Assembly (NCBI GenBank): GCA_001464165.1
Contig: LNEX01000433.1
Span: forward strand, 1 to 13,278
Direction: 5' to 3'
DNA length: 13,278 nt
Source of the DNA: a bacterium Ga0077546
Lineage (GTDB): Bacteria; Cyanobacteriota; Vampirovibrionia; Obscuribacterales; Obscuribacteraceae
The translations under genes and the position numbers were made by a program. The number at the start of each line of letters is the position of its first letter. Position 1 is the first letter of the stretch. The notes under the pieces were generated by a model. That model had not been told where the DNA came from, ran no database searches, and was given only the letters and a program-made list of their open reading frames with translations. This document shows, piece after piece, positions 6,786-13,278 of this stretch.

Positions 6786-8094
6786 TTACTTTCGAAGCAG
6801 TTTTAATACTTCAATTGCATTTCTAAGTTGAGCATCAGGTACTTTGGCAGTATAAGTTTGCCGAGGAATTTCAAGGTCTGGGGCAATGCCGTAACGATTT
6901 TTGCCACCGTCACCGGGGCTAAAATTGAACCTATCAAAGAAACGCATTTGAGTGTAGTGCATACCTGTGCCGTCTTCGCTGGGGATAGTGTGCATGTGAC
7001 CCCTTTAGAGCGCCGGTGAGCACTTCTGAAGAGGATGCACTATATTCATTTACCAATATGACAAGTGGTCTGCCGCGCAGCAAGTCTGGCACTTCCCTGG
7101 GCTTGCTAGAAAACTCGGTGCCGCTGATAACTTCCCTTTCTTTTGTCACTTCGTAGATTCTGTTGGCAAAGATCGGATTTTCCGGCTGTGAAGGCTGCCG
7201 AATTTTTGTCTCGACAATGGTTCCCTCATCCATAAACATTTGGGCAATCTTTACGGCACTGTCAAAACTGCCTCCGGGGTTGTTGCGAAGATCAAGCACA
7301 AGGCCTGGCGATTTGCTGTGGCGGCCAAGGGCCTCTTGCATTTTTACTACGAGGTCATCTCCTTGAAAGTTGCGTAGTTGAAGATAGGCAAAATTGCTCT
7401 CTAGCTTGCGGTCGATTACCCGTGGTGGTGTGAACGGTTCAAGGGCAAGGTCTTTGTCTAACGATTGGCTGCCCCGTTTGACCTTGAAGCGAAGAGAGTC
7501 TCCTGGTTGACCTGTAAGAAAAGCTTCTAACTGGGCAATACTATAGTCGCCTATGGCTTTGCCATTGACGTGCTCTATCGTGTCACCGAGCTTTAGTCCA
7601 GCCTTTTCGCCGGGGGATCCCGGTACAATTTGAGAAATTAGAAAGGTTGGCTTGGTTTCACCACTTGTTTTTGCGGATGACATGGCTACGTCGATAGAAA
7701 TACCAGAGCCATTTTCTTGGCCCTCACGGTTAATCACCTCTCTATCTTGGGCCGGTTTACTAAGCGCCTTCATGTAGGGGTCATCAAAAATTAGTAGTGC
7801 TTGGTTAGCTTTGTCTACGGCATCTTGGCTTGAGCCTTTGACGCAGACAAAGGAGCTGCGCTGTTTCTTTAGTTCTATAGCATTCTTCGTGTCATAAGCT
7901 TGTTCGACGACGGTGTCTATCATGTTGCGAAAAGTTGGAATTTCGTCGCAGCTAACTTTGGTCTGATTGCCATCAATAGAAGTTTTGGCAGCTTCGTATT
8001 GAGCTTGCTTGCTATTGCTATTTTGGAGCAAAGCTAAACCAAACCCGGATTCTTTGGTGCTTTTGCTAAGATTTTCTTGTAGACGTTCTTCCAT
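6786..8094 (-). pseudogene. S41 carboxy-terminal processing protease, broken by an internal frameshifting deletion
   Basis: S41 (CtpA/Prc-type) proteases cleave protein C-termini, usually in the periplasm. From ATG 8094 the first frame reads an N-terminal region with LLIFDDPYM (100-108), a PDZ domain (about 130-208, GSPGEKAGLKLGDTIEHVNG), the protease core with VLDLRNNPGG (266-275) and VNEYSASSSEVLTGALKG (348-365). Ser354 aligns with the catalytic Ser452 of E. coli Prc. At about 7002 the frame is lost. The correct continuation (HTIPSEDGTG, then YGIAPDLEIP) resumes one frame over at 6995 and runs to TAA at 6786. The roughly 15 residues that should join them, ending in the FGKG motif with the catalytic lysine, are absent; the family spacing implies about 44 missing bases. 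The product should therefore be inactive even if the frame were restored. The first frame would end at 6934 after 21 unrelated residues. No signal peptide is visible at the N-terminus and the ATG has only a weak ribosome site, so the 5' end may be altered too. An assembly error is the alternative. Confidence 0.85.
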
Positions 8095-8141
8095 AACTCA
8101 AAGTCTAATACCCAATTGTGGCATTTTTTGGACTTGTGCTA

Positions 8142-8192
8142 GTTTCAAGATTTTACGGGTTTCAAACTTTTATAAGTTTCAAACTAAGGCTA
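8142..8192. repeat. three GTTTCAA direct repeats with a 17-bp period
   Basis: GTTTCAA occurs at 8142-8148, 8159-8165 and 8176-8182, exactly 17 bases apart. The first two units share more (GTTTCAAnnTTTTA); the third is shorter in its match. Read on the minus strand the unit starts TTGAAAC, lies 47-112 bases before the protease start codon and follows the cydB stop. Regular spacing in the leader of a gene suggests either a cooperative regulator-binding array or decayed tandem duplication. Three copies are too few and the unit too short for a CRISPR array or origin iterons. Confidence 0.55.
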
Positions 8193-9212
8193 ATAACTAA
8201 ATTTACCTAGAGCTACTTTGCCGTGAAAGACCCAGTAGACAATCACGGTATAGCTCAAGACGAATGGCAGGCCAAGCACGGCAATAAATAGCATGGTCTT
8301 AAGCGTTCCCTGTGACGATGCTGAATTGTAGATGTTGAGGCTGAGGCTTGGGTCGATGCTGGAGACAATCAGGTTGGGGAAAATTGCTATGCCGAAGAGT
8401 GCTGCGAGAGCGCCTATGGTGGCAATCGAAGAGAGAAAAGCGTAGCCAGGCTGTTTGAGGAAGATGGTGCGGGGAATGTTGCCAATCGCCATAATGTTGA
8501 TTAACACAACAGACCAGAGCCAGGGATAGTGCTTCAGGTTACTGGTAGCCGAAGGAATCTGTGTGAGTGTGAAAATTGTAGTGAGCATATAAACCATTAC
8601 AAAGATGCCATATGTATGCCAAATGTAGTTGTGAATGCGCTCTTGCAGTTCGCCCTCAGTTTTAAGATAGAGAAAGATTGAACCGTGCATGGCGCAAGTA
8701 GCGACGGCCAAAAGGCCTGTGATTACAGGATAAAACTCAAGTACTGACATTTTTTCTTTGTGTAGTTCTAGCTGGCCGTCGATGGGCAAGCCCAAAAATA
8801 GCTGACCGACGATGTATCCAAATAAGAAGGAGGCGCTAAGGCTAGAGAGAAAGAAGCAGGCGTCCCAGAATTGACGCCAGAACGAAGATGGATGCTTACT
8901 GCGAAATTCGATGGAGACTGCCCTGAAAATTAAAGCGCAAAGAATGATCATCAAATTTGTATAGAAGCTAGAGAAGGCTATGGCGTATACATCGGGGAAG
9001 GCGGCAAAGAGAGCGCCAGCAAAGGTAACCAGCCAGACTTCGTTACCATCCCAGAGCGGGCCTATAGAGTTGATAATTAAGCGGCGCTCTTCATCGGTTT
9101 TGGCAATAGGGTGCAAAATGCCGACGCCGAGGTCAAAGCCGTCAAGAATGCCGTAGCCCGTTAGTAATACGCCGAGCAACATAAACCAGATGAAATTTAA
9201 GGAGTAGTCCAT
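8190..9212 (-). CDS. cydB: cytochrome bd ubiquinol oxidase subunit II (CydB)
   Basis: This 340-residue integral membrane protein is the second subunit of cytochrome bd, which oxidises quinol and reduces oxygen to water in the cytoplasmic membrane. Family signatures are GYGILDGFDLGVG (19-31), GPLWDGNEVWLV (51-62), FPDVYAIAFSSFY (72-84), FRAVSIEFR (96-104), HGSIFLYLKTEGELQ (176-190) and SYTVIVYWVFHGKV near the C-terminus. Eight or nine hydrophobic helices are visible and the length is close to the family norm. The gene follows cydA directly: the ATG overlaps the cydA stop by one base (TAATG), a translationally coupled arrangement, and GAGG lies about 10 bases before the start inside the cydA end. 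No cydX or cydCD gene follows in this window. Only a repeat-bearing gap of about 95 bases separates it from the broken protease gene. Confidence 0.97.
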   Translation of the reverse strand: MDYSLNFIWFMLLGVLLTGYGILDGFDLGVGILHPIAKTDEERRLIINSIGPLWDGNEVWLVTFAGALFAAFPDVYAIAFSSFYTNLMIILCALIFRAVSIEFRSKHPSSFWRQFWDACFFLSSLSASFLFGYIVGQLFLGLPIDGQLELHKEKMSVLEFYPVITGLLAVATCAMHGSIFLYLKTEGELQERIHNYIWHTYGIFVMVYMLTTIFTLTQIPSATSNLKHYPWLWSVVLINIMAIGNIPRTIFLKQPGYAFLSSIATIGALAALFGIAIFPNLIVSSIDPSLSLNIYNSASSQGTLKTMLFIAVLGLPFVLSYTVIVYWVFHGKVALGKFSY

Positions 9213-10762
9213 TATGGTTCGTCCTCTTTTTGATGTTGCTCATGCTCTTGTTTAAGTTCTTGTTTAAGTTCAGGTGCAGCTTTGGCATTGCTAGTTGGAG
9301 CTGCGCCTCGCCATGTCTCTGAAAGCGAAGCTGGCCCTCGTTGCAAAAGGTTGCCTATCAAGGCCATGAATTGACCTACGCCTTTTTTAGCAACAGGTGC
9401 AAGTTTCTCGTCTTCTTTAACTATGTCTGCCACTACTGGCGGCCCAGCTTGAATGCGAGTGTTCATCACCATCACCCACACGACAAAGAGAAAACTGTAG
9501 AGTATGCCGAACATAATCATTGAGCCCAGCACCTGCTCGGCTGTAACCGAATGCGATACGCCGTCTTTGGTTCGCAATAGGCCGTAAACTACCCACGGTT
9601 GCCGTCCTACTTCGGCAGCGATCCAGCCGGCTTCGTTGGCTGTGTAGGCGCCAAGCACACCAAAGACATAGAGCCACATCAACCAGCGCTGTTGAAAGAG
9701 AAGATTGTACTTGAGGAGCACGAGGCCAAGCAGTGAAAGAACAATGAAAGCCATACCTAGTGCAATCATTAGGTGATAAGTTTGAAACGGTATGAAGACT
9801 GGCGGACGGTCTTCTTCAGGAAATTTGTCCAGACCCGTGACCGGTTGATCGAAATTGCCGTGCACGAGCATACTGAGCATGCCCGGTATGGCTAATCCGA
9901 ACTTGACTTTCTTTTCTTGCTCATCTGGCCAGCCAAATGCGTAAAGTGGTGTGCCACCACTACCGGTTTGATAGTGGCCTTCGAAGGCTGCTAGTTTCGC
10001 GGGTTGGTTGACAGCCACTGCATCAGCTTGAAAATGGCCCGAACCAAGCATAGCTAGGCTGCTTATGGCGGCATAGACCAGCGATATTTCTATGGTTTTT
10101 TTTGCGAACTTTGTGTGCTGGTTCTTCAGTATGTAAAAGGCGCCAACGCTAAGAGCGAAGAATGCACCAAGTATGAAGCAACCCAACCAGACGTGCAGCA
10201 TGCGGTGCACCATAGAGGGGTTAAAGCACATGGCCCAGAAGTCGGTTACTTCTGCTCGCCAGAAGCCATTTGCCGATTTTACTATGTGATATCCGGCGGG
10301 GGTTTGCTGCCACGAATTGGCAATTGTAATCCACACTGAAGAGAACAATGAACCGAGTGCCACCATGCATGTGGAAAAGAAATGCATTTTCGGGCTTACT
10401 CTGTCCCAGCCAAAAACTAAGACGGCTAAGAAGCCTGATTCAAGAAAGAAGGCGAAAATCGCCTCTGAAGCTAGGGCCGAGCCAAATATGTCACCAACAA
10501 AGCGTGAATAAATTGCCCAGTTGGTACCAAATTGAAATTCCATAACCAGGCCCGTGGCTACACCCATGGCAAAGTTGATGGCGAAGAGTTTGGTCCAAAA
10601 GAGCGCCATTGATTTATAGAATGGGTCTTTAGTCTTGAGCCAGAGCCATTCAATAATCACCATCAATAGGCCAAGACCAATGGTCAAAGGTGGAAAGATG
10701 TAGTGGAACATCAGGGTCAGCGCAAATTGTAGGCGTGACAAAAGCACCACGTCTAGATGCAT
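9212..10762 (-). CDS. cydA: cytochrome bd ubiquinol oxidase subunit I (CydA), short Q-loop, long C-terminal tail
   Basis: CydA carries the three haems and the quinol site of cytochrome bd. I take ATG 10762-10760 as the start (516 residues) because GAGG lies 8 bases upstream and CydA proteins usually begin just before LLSRLQFA; a GTG three codons earlier is possible. Aligned to E. coli CydA from memory, His20 (b595 ligand region), Glu100 and Glu108 ([12 protein letters not shown]), His186 and Met332 (b558 ligands), Lys256 and Glu261 (QPAKLAAFE, quinol site) and GRQPW (386-390) are all present. The Q-loop is about 60 residues shorter than in E. coli. After the last helix (about 412-434) comes a hydrophilic tail of about 80 residues ending in [19 protein letters not shown], which is longer than usual. 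A 12-bp tandem duplication (9247-9270) encodes ELKQELKQ within it. cydA and cydB form an operon. Confidence 0.97.
   Translation of the reverse strand: MHLDVVLLSRLQFALTLMFHYIFPPLTIGLGLLMVIIEWLWLKTKDPFYKSMALFWTKLFAINFAMGVATGLVMEFQFGTNWAIYSRFVGDIFGSALASEAIFAFFLESGFLAVLVFGWDRVSPKMHFFSTCMVALGSLFSSVWITIANSWQQTPAGYHIVKSANGFWRAEVTDFWAMCFNPSMVHRMLHVWLGCFILGAFFALSVGAFYILKNQHTKFAKKTIEISLVYAAISSLAMLGSGHFQADAVAVNQPAKLAAFEGHYQTGSGGTPLYAFGWPDEQEKKVKFGLAIPGMLSMLVHGNFDQPVTGLDKFPEEDRPPVFIPFQTYHLMIALGMAFIVLSLLGLVLLKYNLLFQQRWLMWLYVFGVLGAYTANEAGWIAAEVGRQPWVVYGLLRTKDGVSHSVTAEQVLGSMIMFGILYSFLFVVWVMVMNTRIQAGPPVVADIVKEDEKLAPVAKKGVGQFMALIGNLLQRGPASLSETWRGAAPTSNAKAAPELKQELKQEHEQHQKEDEP
9247..9270. repeat. exact 12-bp tandem duplication inside cydA
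   Basis: CTTGTTTAAGTT occurs twice without a gap (9247-9258 and 9259-9270). It is in frame and encodes ELKQELKQ in the hydrophilic C-terminal tail of CydA, so it does not disturb the membrane core. Confidence 0.8.
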
Positions 10763-10947
10763 GTTGTGCACCTCGTTGGTAACTACGTCTTTAGTTCAAT
10801 ATTCGTAGTTCAATTTTAGTCTTACGGTAACACTTTAGCACTTTCGGTAGATCAGTCGTCTCATTGTTGCTGCCAGTTACAGTTGACAGCAAGCATGGGC
10901 ACAGGCGAAGATCTGCTTCTTGCGATATGGAGAATACTAAGGTGAGC
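10763..10947. promoter_or_regulatory. divergent control region between cydAB and fabV
   Basis: This 185-base stretch must hold the promoters of both divergent units. On the minus strand (cydA side) ATTGAACTA occurs twice with a 14-base period (10814-10806 and 10800-10792), a candidate operator or slippage repeat. On the plus strand (fabV side) TTGACA at 10883-10888 is a perfect -35 match, but the sequence 17-18 bases later (CGAAGA/GAAGAT) is a poor -10. Ribosome sites are clear: AAGG at 10939-10942 for fabV and GAGG (minus strand, 10774-10771) for cydA. I could not find a convincing FNR or ArcA site by eye. Confidence 0.45.
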
Positions 10948-12153
10948 ATGACATCTACAGAGAATCTTGTGGTGATCGAACCGCGCATTCGCGGCTTTAT
11001 CTGTATTACAGCCCACCCTGTGGGTTGCGAAGCCCATGTGCAAGAGCAAATTGACTATGTGAAAAAGCAGGGGCCAATTAATGCTGCTCCAAAGAAAGTA
11101 CTTGTCATCGGCGCTTCTACTGGCTACGGCCTAGCATCGCGCATAAGTGCCGCTTTTGGCGGCGGTGCCGCTACCGTAGGAGTCTTCTATGAAAAGCCTT
11201 CAGAGAACGGCAAAACAGCCACTGCTGGTTGGTACAACACCCTTGCTTTCGACCGCAAAGCCAAAGAGGCCGGTCTTTATACCCATAGCATTAACGGAGA
11301 CGCTTTCTCTGATGCTATCAAAGAAAAAACTATCGAAGTAATCAAGAAGGACCTTGGCCAAGTCGACATGGTTGTTTACAGCTTGGCTTCACCGCAGCGT
11401 ATGCATCCTAAGTCAGGCACTCTCTTCAAATCGGTTATCAAACCGGTTGGTCATAGCTTTACAGCCAAGACACTCAATACTGACAAAGATTTAGTCAAAG
11501 AAGTAACAATCGAGCCAGCCAACGAGCAAGAGATTGCCGACACCAAGCAAGTGATGGGTGGTGAAGACTGGCAAATGTGGATGGACGCTTTGCGCCAAGC
11601 GAAAGTTTTGGCAGACGGCGCCATTACTGTAGCCTACTCTTATATCGGACCAGAAGTAACATGGCCTATTTACCGCGACGGTTCAATTGGTGTCGCTAAA
11701 CTTGACGTAGAAGCCACTGCTAAAAAATTGAATGAACAGTTGGCAGCCACTGGTGGCAAGGCCTACGTTTCAATCAACAAAGCATTGGTTACTCAAGCAA
11801 GTTCAGCTATTCCAGTAGTACCGCTTTATATTTCACTGCTCTACAAAGTGATGAAAGAAAAGAACACTCACGAAGGATGTATCGAACAAATTTATCGCCT
11901 TTTTGCTAGCAATCTCTACAATGGCGCTAAGCCAAATCTTGATGCCGCTGGTCGAATTAGAATTGACGACAAAGAGATGGACGCTGATGTGCAAGCAAAA
12001 GTAGATGCACTTTGGCCTCAAGTGACAACTGAGAATCTTAAAGAGATTTCTGACTACGAAAGCTATAGCTCAGAGTTTCTCAAGCTTTTTGGTTTTGGCT
12101 TAGACGGCGTTGATTACAAAGTGGCTGTTGATCCAGCTATGGGACAGAGTTAG
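10948..12153 (+). CDS. fabV: trans-2-enoyl-ACP/CoA reductase (FabV)
   Basis: FabV reduces the trans-2 double bond of enoyl-ACP (or enoyl-CoA) with NADH, the last step of each fatty-acid elongation cycle, and is an alternative to FabI. ATG 10948 is preferred because AAGG lies 5 bases upstream and it gives 401 residues, close to the roughly 400 usual for the family; the frame is open further upstream but that sequence looks non-coding. Markers are VIEPRIRGFICITAHP near the N-terminus (IRGFICITAHPVGC), the cofactor motif GASTGYGLASR (about 55-65), VVYSLASP (142-149) and the active-site Tyr-X8-Lys in YRDGSIGVAK (Tyr242, Lys251). The C-terminal portion contains LYISLLYKVMK and RLF, as in FabV/TER proteins. 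The family is often insensitive to triclosan; this is family knowledge, not visible here. It is monocistronic: divergent from cydAB and followed by a strong terminator. Confidence 0.97.
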   Translation: MTSTENLVVIEPRIRGFICITAHPVGCEAHVQEQIDYVKKQGPINAAPKKVLVIGASTGYGLASRISAAFGGGAATVGVFYEKPSENGKTATAGWYNTLAFDRKAKEAGLYTHSINGDAFSDAIKEKTIEVIKKDLGQVDMVVYSLASPQRMHPKSGTLFKSVIKPVGHSFTAKTLNTDKDLVKEVTIEPANEQEIADTKQVMGGEDWQMWMDALRQAKVLADGAITVAYSYIGPEVTWPIYRDGSIGVAKLDVEATAKKLNEQLAATGGKAYVSINKALVTQASSAIPVVPLYISLLYKVMKEKNTHEGCIEQIYRLFASNLYNGAKPNLDAAGRIRIDDKEMDADVQAKVDALWPQVTTENLKEISDYESYSSEFLKLFGFGLDGVDYKVAVDPAMGQS

Positions 12154-12188
12154 TTTTTACTGTCGGTTGTCCACATAAATCAAATTTC

Positions 12189-12227
12189 AAACCGGAGAGA
12201 TTTTTCCCGAGAAAATCTCTCCGGTTT
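12189..12227. terminator. strong intrinsic terminator, probably bidirectional
   Basis: A perfect 16-bp stem (left arm 12189-12204, right arm 12212-12227; core ACCGGAGAGATTTT) surrounds the 7-base loop TCCCGAG. On the plus strand the arm ends in TTTTGTT, giving a U-rich tail after fabV. The minus strand reads TTTGAAATTT after the hairpin, which could serve the converging YfhO-type gene. It sits 36 bases after the fabV stop and 8 bases beyond the neighbour's stop. Confidence 0.9.
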
Positions 12228-12234
12228 TGTTCTC

Positions 12235-13278
12235 TTAGGTCTTAAGGCCTTTAATGGTCCCGATAATGGCTGTGAGCGTCAATAGAGCTAGCGCTGCTGA
12301 ACTAATCAACAAACCACTGCGATACGAATCTGGTTCATAAGTGAAAACAGCTTTGTGTTTTCCTGCCGGTAGAGTTATTGCTCGCTGTACATAATTCGCT
12401 TTTAGAATTGGTGTGGCTTGGCCGTCTAGCGAAGCTTTCCAGCCAGGGTAGTATTGATCTGCCACCACTAGATAGCCGCTAAAATCTGATTCAGTTGAAA
12501 GTTCAATCTGTTCATCAGTGAGTTTGTCTATCTCTATAGCGCTGATTGAAGCGCCAACTGCTGCATGGGCTGCCGCTGCTGATTTACTTGTTGCCGCTTC
12601 TGATGCACCTGTCGACCTTTCTTTTGTGCTTGCTGAGTGTGTCTGATTTTGCTGCCTTTCAGTTTCGATTAAAACCATTGTCTCTGGATCGAATACTGCT
12701 CCATTGGGTAAAGCACTAGTTTTAATTGCTATTAGAGCCTCTTGCTCGCTCACATCTTTACGCTCTGGCACTAAATAGAAACGAGGCCTAGCCCGAGTAT
12801 TTTCGTAGCAAAGGACACCATCAGCTTGACTAACAAGCTTCCAGTGTTTCCAGGCATCATCGACGAAGGCGCGGCCACCAAAGGCATCAGCTGGTGCTAG
12901 CAAATAGCGAACTGCACAAATATCAAAAGAGCGGTCTTGGGCTTTGATGCGCCAAGGTGGTTGTAAAAACCCCCCTTCGGCAAGGCCTAACAGCTTCATG
13001 TAGCGTCTGGGCATGAGTGGCTCATAACCGGAGGCATTGCTCACGCCCCAGAGTCGACTTAAGTTAACCGGATATTCGCCCTGGTCGGCCGCTAGTCCGC
13101 GCAAAGTAAAAATGCGCTGGTTCTTCTCTTGTAGTTTCGCTCTTAACTGTTCACAACCACTGGGTGGGCTAAATTGAGCAATCGGTGGCGACTGTTGGAA
13201 CCATTGCGAGTTGACGGCATACGAAAAAATCACGGCGAATATACTGCCTAAAAGTAAGGCTTTTCGCCATAGTTGTTG
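12235..13278 (-). CDS. YfhO-family membrane protein, C-terminal part (partial)
   Basis: The frame is open from the right edge of the window to TAG at 12235, giving 347 residues of the C-terminal part. A GTG at 13233 is not the true start, since the reading frame continues upstream through QLWRKALLLGSIFAVIFSYAV, a membrane helix with a cytosolic basic edge. After that helix comes a long extracytoplasmic region with LSRLWGVSNASGYEPLMPRRY, VRYLLAP, and near the end VVADQYYPGWKASLDG, LPAGKHKAVFTYEPDSYRSG, followed by a final helix and basic tail. The YYPGWKASLDG and PAGKH blocks are typical of the YfhO family, large multi-helix proteins some of which are linked to glycosylation of cell-wall polymers such as lipoteichoic acid. 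A Ser/Ala/Thr-rich low-complexity insert (about 198-232 from the GTG) interrupts the region. Substrate and partner are unknown; the rest of the gene lies outside the window. Confidence 0.85.
   Translation of the reverse strand, partial: QQLWRKALLLGSIFAVIFSYAVNSQWFQQSPPIAQFSPPSGCEQLRAKLQEKNQRIFTLRGLAADQGEYPVNLSRLWGVSNASGYEPLMPRRYMKLLGLAEGGFLQPPWRIKAQDRSFDICAVRYLLAPADAFGGRAFVDDAWKHWKLVSQADGVLCYENTRARPRFYLVPERKDVSEQEALIAIKTSALPNGAVFDPETMVLIETERQQNQTHSASTKERSTGASEAATSKSAAAAHAAVGASISAIEIDKLTDEQIELSTESDFSGYLVVADQYYPGWKASLDGQATPILKANYVQRAITLPAGKHKAVFTYEPDSYRSGLLISSAALALLTLTAIIGTIKGLKT

Noticed and set aside
6786..6995. Separate 69-residue gene with its own ATG and AGGGG site
   Set aside because: Its sequence is the C-terminal part of the S41 protease core, so it is a fragment of the broken gene rather than an independent gene.
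6990..7010. Programmed ribosomal frameshift in the protease gene
   Set aside because: A frameshift alone would not explain the roughly 15 missing conserved residues, including the catalytic lysine.
8142..8192. CRISPR or plasmid-type iterons
   Set aside because: There are only three heptamers, no spacers of CRISPR length, no cas or rep genes and no AT-rich melting region.
10864..10947. 28-residue N-terminal extension of FabV
   Set aside because: The upstream in-frame codons have no ribosome site and no FabV-like sequence, while ATG 10948 has AAGG at 5 bases and gives the usual length.
13231..13233. GTG as the start of the YfhO-type gene
   Set aside because: The frame stays open to the window edge and encodes a membrane helix upstream, so the gene starts outside the window.

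Overview
The window reads as ordinary chromosomal DNA from a bacterium of medium GC content (high 40s per cent by eye). It has a type II fatty-acid synthesis system, a cytochrome bd oxidase and cyanobacterial-style multi-PAS signalling proteins. Several genes seem to use TTG or GTG starts. There are no tRNA or rRNA genes, transposases, phage genes or CRISPR arrays. My best guess at the lineage is a non-photosynthetic relative of cyanobacteria (Vampirovibrionia/Obscuribacterales type). That is an impression from gene style only; a database search of FabH, CydA and FabV would settle it.

Layout. (1) 1-187, minus: start of a membrane protein running off the left edge. (2) 382-756, plus: small protein with a glycine-rich hydrophobic hairpin. 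(3) 858-1922, plus: fabH. (4) 1966-5218, minus: a two-gene signalling operon, a stand-alone receiver protein followed by a soluble PAS-GAF-PAS-PAS hybrid histidine kinase with its own receiver; the genes overlap by 8 bases. (5) 5370-6497, plus: a protein with a C-terminal DUF4253 domain and an unrecognised N-terminal half. (6) 6527-6688, minus: a 53-residue charged ORF. (7) 6786-8094, minus: an S41 carboxy-terminal processing protease gene broken by what looks like a roughly 44-base deletion that removes the catalytic lysine. (8) 8190-10762, minus: cydAB, with a short Q-loop CydA carrying a long hydrophilic C-terminal tail. (9) 10948-12153, plus: fabV, divergent from cydAB. (10) 12189-12227: a perfect 16-bp-stem terminator between converging genes. 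(11) 12235-13278, minus: the C-terminal part of a YfhO-type membrane protein running off the right edge.

How the genes fit together. FabH starts fatty-acid synthesis (acetyl-CoA plus malonyl-ACP) and FabV does the last reduction of each cycle; both are here but not in one operon. CydAB is a quinol oxidase for low oxygen. The kinase/receiver pair is a likely sensory phosphorelay whose output partner is not in the window. The two edge genes are both membrane proteins, and the right one belongs to a family linked to cell-envelope polymer modification.

The most distinctive signals are the internal deletion in the protease gene and a set of short direct tandem duplications (9 to 18 bases) placed at gene ends, linkers and intergenic stretches. 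I did not find a convincing new multi-gene system.
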